The notes beneath the pieces were generated by a model that did no database searches, was not told where the DNA came from, and saw nothing but the letters and a program-made list of their open reading frames with translations. A program made the position numbers and the translations under genes. Of a DNA stretch of 38,559 bases, positions 1 through 7,632 are shown one piece after another; position 1 is the first letter of the stretch; the number at the start of each line of letters is the position of its first letter. Origin of the DNA: Oscillospiraceae bacterium (GTDB lineage Bacteria > Bacillota > Clostridia > Oscillospirales > Ruminococcaceae); NCBI GenBank assembly GCA_009780025.1, contig WRAV01000020.1:1-38559 (forward strand), read 5' to 3'.

Positions 1-170
1 GTAAATCACTCAGTAATCCACAACTCTATCAACCGCAGCAAAGTCCTCACTCTCGTAAAAACTTATACCCATATACTTCCACTTCTCAAGCATAAACGTT
101 GTTCAATTTTCAAGGTGCAGCGCTTCTTGCGACAAGTAACTATATTTTCTTGTCATTGCCACAGAAGGCT
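1..170 (-). other. rRNA operon leader, leftward, 16S outside window
   Basis: Read on the minus strand, this stretch follows a consensus promoter and contains, at 100-117, the sequence CACCTTGAAAATTGAACA. That block is typical of the leader and spacer regions of Firmicutes rRNA operons, where it takes part in pre-rRNA folding and processing. No mature rRNA sequence is visible in the window, so the 16S gene, if present, lies to the left of base 1. The assignment rests on the motif plus the promoter; it is an inference. No protein gene is seen in 1-371. Confidence 0.55.
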
Positions 171-199
171 ATTCTAGCATGCCACCCACTCTTTGTCAA
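171..199 (-). promoter_or_regulatory. Strong sigma-A promoter reading leftwards
   Basis: On the minus strand the -35 box is TTGACA (194-199), the spacer is 17 nt and the -10 box is TAGAAT (171-176). This is nearly ideal consensus, as expected for an rRNA promoter, and it fits the rRNA-leader motif about 60 nt downstream. Confidence 0.75.
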
Positions 200-371
200 G
201 CACTTGGCCAACATTTTCTTTCGTTAGGCGACCAGGAAATAATATCATATTCATGTGAGCAATGTCAATACCCTTAAACCATCTTTTTTCGGGGGATTTT
301 TCAAGATCGGCACTGCCTTTTACCATCTTGCTGGTAAATACTCGTAAATTCGCGTTATTCCACGGCTTCGA

Positions 372-959
372 TCAAAGCTTTTTGAGTACACTTAGCCCTC
401 CTCTATCACTGTGGCGAGTGACAAAGCCACCGCCGTAATCGGGATGATAATCGCAATAAGGGTGTCCCGGCATGCTTCTGTTTTGCAGCATTGCACTAAT
501 CACCAGCTTATGAGTAACAACGCTTATTCTCTCCAATCCGTATTTCCGGGCACAGCCAGCAATCTCGCGCAAAGCCTGGCTGCAGCGGCTAAAAAATGCA
601 TAGGGCAACTCTCCCCCCGGTAGAGCGGTCAACTTTTTGGAGAAGGCCCAAGCCTCGAACAGCTTGTCCGCGATAACTTCGCTGTAACTCTTGCCCGCCA
701 AGGCACCGTAATCAAAGTCGGCCAGTTGAGCAAGCGTTGTTATGCTCGCCTCCGGGTAAATGGCATAAGCGCTTTCAAGGCTGCGAATAAGCGGACTGGA
801 GAACACCGCCTGCGCTGCGGGATACTCTCCAGCCCTAGCTTTACCGCGTAGCACTTCCACCCCATCTTTGTGTGCCGGATGGTCGAGCCTGCCCAGAAAG
901 CGGCCTTCTTTTTCGCACTCGGTGTACGCACCTCTTATTAACGTAAGGGTAAATTCCAT
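372..959 (-). CDS. Degenerate histidine phosphatase (phosphoglycerate mutase-like)
   Basis: The protein has the layout of the histidine phosphatase superfamily: an N-terminal strand with the signature loop, then GRLDHP, a SSPLIRSLESA block, a DFDYGALAGKSYSEV block and a VTHKLVISAML block holding the second catalytic-type histidine. The defining RHG motif is altered: where LVRHGET is expected the sequence reads LIRGAYT, so the phospho-accepting histidine is replaced by glycine. Known active members need that histidine, so this protein is likely inactive as a classical phosphatase or has changed role. I chose the ATG at 959 because it places the signature strand directly at the N-terminus, as in the family, and has AGGA upstream. 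An ATG at 986 would add nine residues. It is a single gene downstream of nothing obvious, with ylbJ reading the same way to its right. Substrate is unknown. Confidence 0.7.
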   Translation of the reverse strand: MEFTLTLIRGAYTECEKEGRFLGRLDHPAHKDGVEVLRGKARAGEYPAAQAVFSSPLIRSLESAYAIYPEASITTLAQLADFDYGALAGKSYSEVIADKLFEAWAFSKKLTALPGGELPYAFFSRCSQALREIAGCARKYGLERISVVTHKLVISAMLQNRSMPGHPYCDYHPDYGGGFVTRHSDRGGLSVLKKL

Positions 960-1025
960 AAGCATCAATCCTATCGTATTCAACATTTATAATGAACAAT
1001 GCCCCCAATAATATCCCTTCCCCGT

Positions 1026-2129
1026 TTATCTGTCAACATCTTGTTCTTGGTTCGATGTAAGTATAGCGCACATTACAAGAAGGCAGACCGCCGCTACCCA
1101 ATCCCTGTTGTCCGAGTGCATAACTGGCATGGCAGAGTGCAGTATAGTAGGAACTGCAGACATTGCCGCGTAAAGCAAACGGTAGAATGCGAGAGATAAG
1201 GCTGCCGCGAAAATACAGTGCAACACCCTACCTACGAGGAAATATCTCCAGCTCAAATGTGTTTTGCCAAACAGCGAAACCACCTGGAAAATCGCGCTCA
1301 ATCCGCCCCAGGCTCCAAAGACCGCGATGAGGACAATCCTTGCCTGCCCGCCCAGCACGGCGGCATAGGCAGAACCCGAAGTCACCTCTAAGAGCCCGGC
1401 GCTAAGAGCGCCTATAAAGTCCGGACTGAGCCTGGTTGCCGCAGCTAAAAACTCTATGGCGCCGCTCCCCTTTATTAGATACAACAGTCCGGAAAACAGC
1501 ACGGCAAAAGCGCACATATTTATCATGGCGGAGCTAGCCCCGTTCACCGCAACCACAAACGCACTCACCACGCCCCCTGTTTTTATCGATGCCTTCTCTT
1601 TTGCAGGCTGGGGGGCTTTCAGCGAAAATATCACGCCAACCAAAGCCGATGCCACTATCTGCGCGGCAAAGAGCAGTGCCCCCAACCGAATGTCGAAGAG
1701 CATCCCCGCACCTACCGCGCTAATCATAAAGGAAGGGCTGGGACCATAGCAAAAACCCAGCATACGCTCGGCGGTGGAGCGATCAATCATACCCTGCTCA
1801 AGAAGGGTAGAGATCATCTTTCCGCCCACCGGGTAGCCGCCTATAAGGCTCGCCAGCACCACCACCCCATGCTGCCCCGGCAACCGGAAGACGTATTTAG
1901 TTATCAGGCTCAGCGGAACCGAAATGATGCGCGCCCCACCGCTCAGCACAAGAAAAGATGAAAACACCATGAACGGAAAAAGCGCCGGAATAAGCACCGT
2001 ACCGCTTATCCGCAGACCCTGCATGACCCCCGCCGCTATGTCCTGGGAGCGTGTCAGCAACCCTATCCCCAAGAGGACCAGCAGCCACGCACCCGCCGGC
2101 CCGAAAATTTTCCCCGCCTTATCCCCCAT
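1026..2129 (-). CDS. ylbJ: Sporulation integral membrane protein YlbJ
   Basis: This 367-residue multi-spanning membrane protein carries the recognisable YlbJ features. The N-terminal part has LFPFMVFSSFLVLSGG, followed by SLIGGYPVGGKMISTLLEQG with the conserved GGYPVG motif, and then a GFCYGPSPSFMISAVG block. In Bacillus subtilis ylbJ belongs to the mother-cell sigma-E regulon and is needed for cortex formation and normal spore resistance; its molecular activity is not established, though the fold is nucleoside-transporter/Gate-like. It is divergent from the yqfC-yqfD pair, with about 140 bp between the starts, so three sporulation genes share one intergenic region. A purine-rich AAGGGCGG stretch precedes the ATG. 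Length is close to the usual 370-410 residues. Confidence 0.88.
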   Translation of the reverse strand: MGDKAGKIFGPAGAWLLVLLGIGLLTRSQDIAAGVMQGLRISGTVLIPALFPFMVFSSFLVLSGGARIISVPLSLITKYVFRLPGQHGVVVLASLIGGYPVGGKMISTLLEQGMIDRSTAERMLGFCYGPSPSFMISAVGAGMLFDIRLGALLFAAQIVASALVGVIFSLKAPQPAKEKASIKTGGVVSAFVVAVNGASSAMINMCAFAVLFSGLLYLIKGSGAIEFLAAATRLSPDFIGALSAGLLEVTSGSAYAAVLGGQARIVLIAVFGAWGGLSAIFQVVSLFGKTHLSWRYFLVGRVLHCIFAAALSLAFYRLLYAAMSAVPTILHSAMPVMHSDNRDWVAAVCLLVMCAILTSNQEQDVDR

Positions 2130-2272
2130 ACGTCGCCGCCCTTTCAGTGTTTTCTCTCCTATATATATGAGCAGGCGGGTAGCGGCATAACCAATGGGAG
2201 CCCTCTGGTTCTCACGCTTGCAGGGGGTACATATCTATATAAGTATCCAACCTGTGGGAAGGGGTGAGCAGT

Positions 2273-2581
2273 ATGCGCAAAAACCGCAGGGGCAGAGACG
2301 CAGGGGAAGAAAGCCCCAAACCCAGGACCGGTATAAGTGAGTTGTTTGACATCCCCGGCGCTGTTATAACCCAGGAAATGCAGATAGAGCTGGCCGGCAA
2401 CACAGAGGCTGTGATAACCGGCTGCACCGGTGTGCTCGAATACAACCCAGATGCTATCCGCTTGGCGGGTAAAAAGCTGAGCGCAAAGTTTACCGGCCGG
2501 GGGCTGCAGTTGCGCGCGCTCACACAAAATAGCGCCGTTGTACAGGGATACATATTGAATGTAGAGTTCATCGAACGGTGA
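2273..2581 (+). CDS. yqfC: Sporulation protein YqfC (YabP/YqfC family)
   Basis: This is a small (102-residue) beta-rich protein of the YabP/YqfC family. The core runs from DIPGAVIT through a stretch ending in EYNPDAIRLAG, then GRGLQLRALTQNSAVVQGYI, which matches the family's repeated short strands around a conserved LxGYI-like ending. In Bacillus the family is expressed in the mother cell under sigma-E; the biochemical role is unknown. I chose the ATG at 2273, which has AAGGGG about eight bases upstream, rather than the in-frame GTG at 2264. It is followed after 50 bp by yqfD, the usual partner, so the pair forms an operon. Confidence 0.85.
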   Translation: MRKNRRGRDAGEESPKPRTGISELFDIPGAVITQEMQIELAGNTEAVITGCTGVLEYNPDAIRLAGKKLSAKFTGRGLQLRALTQNSAVVQGYILNVEFIER

Positions 2582-2631
2582 CTATTGACGCCACATTCGT
2601 AACTTTCATAATTTAGAAGAGTGGGGAGCTT

Positions 2632-3840
2632 ATGATCTTAATCCGCCTTTTTCGTCGGCTGCGCGGGACCGTCCGCTTTGAGATTTCCGGGGTTTTGCTT
2701 GAGCGGTTCCTCAGCCTACTGGCCTGGGAACGTATCCCTGTTTGGGATGTGGAGCGCCGAGGGCAAACCCTTACCGGCTGCGTTCACGCCGCCGATTATC
2801 GCCGCCTGCGCCCACTGGCTAAAAAGGCGGGGGTGCGCTTGCGTTTGCAAAAAAAAGCCGGGCTTCCCTTCAAGAAAAGACGGCTAAAAAAACGCCACGG
2901 CCTGCTGGTAGGCCTTGGCATCTTCGCGCTCTTTTTGTTTGGGATGACCCGATTTATCTGGACTATAGAGGTAGTGGGCAACGAGATAATAGCTGAAGAA
3001 ACTATCATACAGAAGCTGGAAGAGGTCGGTGTGCGCCCGGGGGTTTTGCGCCGAGGAATCAACGTGCGCGAAGTCGAACGGCTGACAATGCTTGGGGTGC
3101 GGGATCTGGGTTGGATTGCCCTGAACATCGACGGCTCTAGTATTTACGTGGTGGTAAACGAGGCCATACCCACCCCTCCGAATATCGACCCACGCACTCC
3201 GAGCAATATAGTGGCCGCCTACCCCGGACAGCTGATTGAGATGCGGGTCTACCAGGGGCAACCGATGCTTAAACAGGGTGACGCTGTCTATGAGGGGCAG
3301 GTAATAGTCAGCGGAATAACCCAAGATAGCTTTGGCCAAAACCTTTTGCGGCATGCCCGGGCCGATATAATCGCCGAGGTTTACCGAGAGATAGAAATTC
3401 GTGTGCCGCTCGACCAGACCGCGTACGAGGAGACCGGCTCGAGTGCTCGCCGCAACTTCCTGCGGGTGTTTGGCTTTGAGGCGCCGCTCTTCTTCCCCCG
3501 CAATATAGCGCGACCATATGTGATAGACCGGACAGAGACCCCGCTCATGCTGCTGGGCGTCCAGTTGCCGATAACCCACCGCAGCGAAGCTTTCACCCTG
3601 ATGCGCGAAGTCCCGGTTCGCTTTGACGAAGAGCAGGCCCTTGAGCGTGCCATGTTCGAGTTAGAGGTTGCTCAGGCAGCCCAGTTTGCCGGGGGTACTA
3701 TTATAGAGCGCACTCTGCACGGCAGCCTTGTGGAAGACGAGTTCGTCCTGCGGGCAAGCTATGTGGTACATATAAATATCGCTCGGCCGCAGGAGATTTA
3801 TCTGGGGGATGGGTTGCTGGCCTTTAGCTGGGGGAATTAG
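2632..3840 (+). CDS. yqfD: Sporulation protein YqfD
   Basis: A 402-residue protein with a soluble N-terminal domain of about 85 residues, a basic stretch (KKRRLKKRHG), one membrane segment (GLLVGLGIFALFLFGMTRF) and a long extracytoplasmic part. The early extracytoplasmic part (WTIEVVGNEIIAEETIIQKL) resembles a POTRA-like module, as is usual for YqfD. Together with yqfC it is a conserved pair in spore formers; the role is in sporulation under sigma-E but the mechanism is unknown. In Bacillus the pair is followed by phoH, which is absent here. Start codon ATG with GTGGGGAG eight bases upstream. No clear terminator follows before the convergent membrane-protein gene. Confidence 0.87.
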   Translation: MILIRLFRRLRGTVRFEISGVLLERFLSLLAWERIPVWDVERRGQTLTGCVHAADYRRLRPLAKKAGVRLRLQKKAGLPFKKRRLKKRHGLLVGLGIFALFLFGMTRFIWTIEVVGNEIIAEETIIQKLEEVGVRPGVLRRGINVREVERLTMLGVRDLGWIALNIDGSSIYVVVNEAIPTPPNIDPRTPSNIVAAYPGQLIEMRVYQGQPMLKQGDAVYEGQVIVSGITQDSFGQNLLRHARADIIAEVYREIEIRVPLDQTAYEETGSSARRNFLRVFGFEAPLFFPRNIARPYVIDRTETPLMLLGVQLPITHRSEAFTLMREVPVRFDEEQALERAMFELEVAQAAQFAGGTIIERTLHGSLVEDEFVLRASYVVHINIARPQEIYLGDGLLAFSWGN

Positions 3841-3888
3841 ACGCAAATACTAATCACAAAAACTCCACCTCAACCTAAACAATCCTTA

Positions 3889-4560
3889 TCATCGCCTAAA
3901 CATGCTCCAGTATCTAATTGTGTAAACTATAGCGGTAACTACAGTAGTAAAAGTTAACGTGTAAATGAACCCACTTATTATATCGGGAACAACCACCTCC
4001 TCGGGAACCTCAAGTTCAAGGATGTGGTTGTACACAAGTAGCGATGGTATCGCTATTAAAAGAACCCAAAACCAGAAACTGTGAATTCCCATGCCAAAAT
4101 TCAATAACAGCGCTATCGGAATTAGTAAAACCAACCAGGTGAATAGGAGTATTAGCGTTACTCTAGCACTCCCTGCTCTAAGTCCGACATAAACGCTGAT
4201 TACAACAAGAAACGAATGTATTAGGTGGATTAAGAAAATAAAAAATCCACCAATTGAACCTACCGGTATAAGTGTTTCAAAATCCCATGAACTATGGATA
4301 ATAACATTGCTAGCCGCTTCCTCTGTCACTAAAGCATTTGAGTTATCATATGTACTGGCGGCCGTGTGGTTGCGTGTGTTGATAGCCGCCGTGATAATTA
4401 GAATTAGAATTATCACTGATATTATAAGCAATGCTCTTATCTTTGCTTTTCGGTCAGCTTTAGACAATACTATCATTATTAACGCCGTAGCTACCCCTAA
4501 CACAACAACTATCCATTGAGTACTTAACGCTTCAAGAAAATATCCCCAAAAAACCACCAC
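3889..4560 (-). CDS. Hypothetical membrane protein, AT-rich
   Basis: I do not recognise a family. The start is best placed at a GTG at 4560 because a near-perfect GGAGGAG lies seven bases upstream; an in-frame ATG at 4659 would add 33 residues without a ribosome binding site. The 223-residue product has about six hydrophobic segments. Two lie near the N-terminus (WIVVVLGVATALIMIVL and ALLIISVIILILIITAA), separated by a basic SKADRKAK linker. A polar loop of about 35 residues follows, then two further pairs, with a LEVPEEVVVPD acidic linker before the last. The gene is clearly poorer in GC than its neighbours and stands alone between unrelated genes, which suggests acquisition by transfer. Function unknown. 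Confidence 0.6.
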   Translation of the reverse strand: MVVFWGYFLEALSTQWIVVVLGVATALIMIVLSKADRKAKIRALLIISVIILILIITAAINTRNHTAASTYDNSNALVTEEAASNVIIHSSWDFETLIPVGSIGGFFIFLIHLIHSFLVVISVYVGLRAGSARVTLILLFTWLVLLIPIALLLNFGMGIHSFWFWVLLIAIPSLLVYNHILELEVPEEVVVPDIISGFIYTLTFTTVVTAIVYTIRYWSMFRR

Positions 4561-4730
4561 TGATAATCTCCTCCAAATGAGAGTACACATTATAAAACAA
4601 GATATATCTGCCTGCATTATACCATATTTCGCCTTTTTTTGCAATATATATTGCCACATTTTCTGGTTTCAATTTCCATATAAGTGTTCAACATTACAGT
4701 AGGATGTAACAGTATATTACAATTTCACAG

Positions 4731-4759
4731 TTGCAACAGCGTCGCGGATATGTTATATT
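4731..4759 (+). promoter_or_regulatory. Promoter for the permease-acetyltransferase pair
   Basis: A -35 element TTGCAA (4731-4736) and a -10 element TATATT (4754-4759) are separated by 17 nt, about 65 bases before the permease start. Immediately upstream, at 4694-4721, are three alternating TTACA/TGTAA half-sites that could be a regulator's binding site, located between this promoter and the divergent membrane-protein gene. Confidence 0.5.
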
Positions 4760-4824
4760 TTGAACAAAAGTGGACAAGTACTTAAAGGTTTGGTGCGATA
4801 TTAAAGCAGAGGTATTCACAGCAA

Positions 4825-5703
4825 ATGGCCCACGAAATCACTATGCTGCTCAGCGGAATATGGCGTCAGTTGCAGCTGATTTCCCCATATTGGGTTGCCG
4901 GGTTGTTGGTTGGTTCGCTGGTGTCAGTCTATCTCTCTGGCAAAATCGCGACAAAGGTGTCCGGACTGACTGGCGCTAAGGGGCTGAGGCTACCGCATAT
5001 CTGCGCGGCTTCGCTTTTAGGCATTGCCTCGCCTCTCTGCATGTTCGGCACGGTGCCGGTTATCGCCGCCCTGGGCAAAAAGGGGCTGCCTGCCTACTTG
5101 CTCGCAGCCTTTATGGTTAGCTCTGTGATGCTCAACCCGAATCTGCTATTGCTCACGGTGGTGCTGGGCCGAAACCTTGCGCTGATGCGCTTTGCCTTTG
5201 TGCTCGTGGCCGGGGTGCTGGCGGGTGTACTTGTCCGGCTGTTTGGGGATGGAAAGCGGCTGTTTTTGTTTGAGCGCTTTAAGGCAGAGGGGGAGCAGAT
5301 AAAAAAATCCATCCTGCACGACCTTGTGAAGGCCTTCCGCGTCACTGCGCCTTATCTTTTGCTTGGGGTGGCGTTGACCGCAGTTTTGGACAGGTATATC
5401 CCGCCCGAATGGATTTACGGAATGTTCGGGGCACGGCGGGGGCTGGGTGTGCTCTTCGCCACCACACTGTCCATTCCGCTGTACGCCTGCGGGGGCGGGG
5501 TTATCCCGCTGATAAACGCCTGGCTGCACGTTGGAATGGGCCGGGGTGACGCTCTCGCCTTTATGCTGGCGGGGCCGGCCACCAAGATAAACAGTCTAAG
5601 CGCAGTCAAGATGATATTGGGCCGGCGGATATTCGCGGTTTATTTAGCCTATTGCTTGGTGTTCTCAATGGTTGCGGGATTACTTATTGAATGGATGATG
5701 TAA
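4825..5703 (+). CDS. Permease of the PF03773 (DUF318/ArsP-like) family
   Basis: A 292-residue integral membrane protein with about eight hydrophobic segments in two halves joined by a charged cytoplasmic loop (RFKAEGEQIKKSILHDLVKAF). Each half carries a related motif: SPLCMFGTVPVIAALGKKGLP in the first and SIPLYACGGGVIPL in the second, followed by LAGPATKINSLS. These are the hallmarks of the DUF318 permeases, some of which (ArsP) export organoarsenicals and others act on metals. The substrate cannot be read from the sequence; the cysteines in the two motif positions (PLC, YAC) would suit a soft-metal or thiol-reactive substrate. The stop codon overlaps the start of the following acetyltransferase. 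Confidence 0.75.
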   Translation: MAHEITMLLSGIWRQLQLISPYWVAGLLVGSLVSVYLSGKIATKVSGLTGAKGLRLPHICAASLLGIASPLCMFGTVPVIAALGKKGLPAYLLAAFMVSSVMLNPNLLLLTVVLGRNLALMRFAFVLVAGVLAGVLVRLFGDGKRLFLFERFKAEGEQIKKSILHDLVKAFRVTAPYLLLGVALTAVLDRYIPPEWIYGMFGARRGLGVLFATTLSIPLYACGGGVIPLINAWLHVGMGRGDALAFMLAGPATKINSLSAVKMILGRRIFAVYLAYCLVFSMVAGLLIEWMM

Positions 5704-6125
5704 ATTTGTTTGGAATCCGATACGCTTCTGAAGGCGACGAATCTTTTTGGTTTGAGCTTGATAACCATCTGGACGAACGAGAGTTTAGGCTAAAGGTCAG
5801 GGACAAGCGGGGATACGTTATCAGTGATAATGAGAAGCCTATCGGAATTATGCGTTACAATCTGTTTTGGGACAACATGCCGTTTCTTACTCTGATTTTC
5901 CTTGAAGAAGCCTATCGCGGGAGAGGTTTTGGCAGACAGTCAATGCTATTTTGGGAAGATGAAATGCGCAGCCTCGGCTACAAGGTTGTTATGACTTCAA
6001 CACAGATAGACGAGCAAGCGCAACATTTTTACAGAAGGCTTGGGTATGTAGAACGCGGCAGCCTCTCTTTAGACAATACGCCAATTGAGCAGGCACAAGA
6101 AATATTTATGCTAAAAGTTTTGTAG
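5691..6125 (+). CDS. GNAT family N-acetyltransferase
   Basis: A 144-residue GNAT-fold protein. The acetyl-CoA pyrophosphate-binding loop is LEEAYRGRGFGRQSMLFWEDE, agreeing with the family pattern R/Q-x-x-G-x-G/A, and the C-terminal strand-helix part QAQHFYRRLGYVERG is typical. The early part contains acidic EGDESFWFELDNHLDE. The gene overlaps the end of the permease by 13 bases, so it is probably translationally coupled to it. The acceptor substrate is unknown; the coupling suggests a detoxification pair (modify plus export), which is inference only. Confidence 0.8.
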   Translation: MDDVNLFGIRYASEGDESFWFELDNHLDEREFRLKVRDKRGYVISDNEKPIGIMRYNLFWDNMPFLTLIFLEEAYRGRGFGRQSMLFWEDEMRSLGYKVVMTSTQIDEQAQHFYRRLGYVERGSLSLDNTPIEQAQEIFMLKVL

Positions 6126-6158
6126 GCCGCTGATAAGCATTTGGGAAGGAGTAACACT

Positions 6159-7427
6159 ATGCTCAAACTGATTGGAAAACTTGCTGTGCTCGCCATAATG
6201 GCGGCGCTAACTTTCTCTGCCTGTGGGAATGGAAGCGCACAACCACAACAGGCTGAGCTACCCACGCCTCCCACGCCGACACTCCAGCAGGAAACTTTGA
6301 CTGTACCTGCCGAAGACCCCGAACCATCGCCCCCTCCCGAAGACCTCATCGGTCTCTCCTTAATCTTCGTGGAGCAGACCACCGGAGTTGACGACGGCGT
6401 GGAGCGGCTGGTGCATTCAATGGAGCAGGGCGGCCAGCCATTCTACCGCACACAGGCGTCCCCGCACGGACTATTCGGCTCAGATGACGTTGTGCTGCTC
6501 AAAATCAACGCCCAATGGGACGAGCGCGGGGGCACCAACACCGACCTTATTCGCGGGGTAGCCCAGGCAATACTCGATCACCCCGAGGGCTTCACGGGGG
6601 AGGTTGTGATAGCCGACAACGGCCAGGCACAGTTTGGCAGCGCACGCACCGGCGGCAGCCTGAACTGGACAAATAACAACGCCGAAGACCCGGCACAATC
6701 GGTGATGAGCGTGGCTGGTGATTTCCAGAGCCAGGGGTACCAGGTAACCGGCGTATTGTGGGACACTTTTACACGTGTGCGGGTGGGCGAATTCAATGAG
6801 GGCGACTACACCGACGGCTTTGTGGTCGAGGATTATGTCCACTCAACCGGGCTGGAGATCAGCTACCCCAAATTTACCACTGAGTTCGGCACCCAAATAA
6901 GCTTCCGCGAGGGCATATGGGACTCCACGAGCTCCAGCTATGACAGTGAGCGGCTGCGAATTATCAACATGCCGGTGCTAAAACATCACGGGTGGTTCCA
7001 AGTCACCGGAGCTGTCAAAAACTATATGGGTACGCCATCCGACATGCTCACGGGTGGCCGGGCCCACCTCAGCACCGGAACCGGCGGCATGGGTACTCAG
7101 ATGGCCCACACCAGAATGCCCGCCCTGAACATTATGGATATGATATGGATCGGCACCGAGCGTGGACCTTCTAACCCCAACTACCGCGCTACGCGAACCG
7201 ACCTGATAGCCGCCAGCACCGACGCCGTAGCCTTGGATTATTGGACAACCCGGTATGTGCTTATCCCAGCGGCAGAGCAGCGCCTGGGCTCTCGCCCCAC
7301 CCAGATGAACCCAGCCGGAGACTATCCGGGCACATTCGGCCACTGGCTGCGACTCTCTAAATATGAGATTCTAGCAGCTGGCTACCATGCGACAATGGAC
7401 CCTGAGTATATGCGGGTGATTGGATAG
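6159..7427 (+). CDS. DUF362-like lipoprotein
   Basis: The product starts with a lipoprotein signal (LAVLAIMAALTFSACGNG) whose lipobox cysteine would be anchored to the outer face of the membrane. A Pro/Gln/Glu-rich linker of about 40 residues follows, then a domain of about 350 residues resembling DUF362 proteins: DDVVLLKINAQWDERGGTNTD, a GEVVIADNG strand, INMPVLKHHGWFQVTGAVKNYMG and a late TDLIAASTDAVALDYW block. DUF362 has no firmly assigned activity; some members are fused to ferredoxin domains, but no Cys-rich cluster motif is seen here. I chose the ATG at 6159 with GGGAAGGAG seven bases upstream; an in-frame TTG at 6141 is less likely. Sits 33 bp after the acetyltransferase and could be co-transcribed. 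Confidence 0.65.
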   Translation: MLKLIGKLAVLAIMAALTFSACGNGSAQPQQAELPTPPTPTLQQETLTVPAEDPEPSPPPEDLIGLSLIFVEQTTGVDDGVERLVHSMEQGGQPFYRTQASPHGLFGSDDVVLLKINAQWDERGGTNTDLIRGVAQAILDHPEGFTGEVVIADNGQAQFGSARTGGSLNWTNNNAEDPAQSVMSVAGDFQSQGYQVTGVLWDTFTRVRVGEFNEGDYTDGFVVEDYVHSTGLEISYPKFTTEFGTQISFREGIWDSTSSSYDSERLRIINMPVLKHHGWFQVTGAVKNYMGTPSDMLTGGRAHLSTGTGGMGTQMAHTRMPALNIMDMIWIGTERGPSNPNYRATRTDLIAASTDAVALDYWTTRYVLIPAAEQRLGSRPTQMNPAGDYPGTFGHWLRLSKYEILAAGYHATMDPEYMRVIG

Positions 7428-7564
7428 CCGCCATGCTGTAAAAAGAACCGCTATTCTTCATTTCTGTTTGTCATTTTTGGTTGCTTCACACGCCCGCAAA
7501 TAACGCAATAATCCCACCCGAACTTGTCTTTAAATAGGCTGTCATAATATATCAAAATCCGCTA

Positions 7565-7593
7565 TTGACAGCCTCTGTGGAAGATGGTAAGAT
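7565..7593 (+). promoter_or_regulatory. Promoter of the transporter-asparaginase operon
   Basis: A perfect TTGACA (7565-7570), 17-nt spacer, and TAAGAT (7588-7593) stand 39 bases before the transporter start. The intergenic region 7428-7632 contains no gene. Confidence 0.72.
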
Positions 7594-7609
7594 GTAACGG
7601 ACATTACAT
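7592..7609. promoter_or_regulatory. Palindromic operator candidate at the transcription start
   Basis: A perfect inverted repeat ATGTAA-N6-TTACAT overlaps the last bases of the -10 box and the expected start point. A site here would block RNA polymerase, so a repressor controlling uptake and breakdown of the transported compound is a natural reading. The same half-sites occur upstream of the permease at 4694-4721. The regulator is not encoded in the window as far as I can see. Confidence 0.45.
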
Positions 7610-7632
7610 TTTGAAAGTGAGGAGGCTATAAA

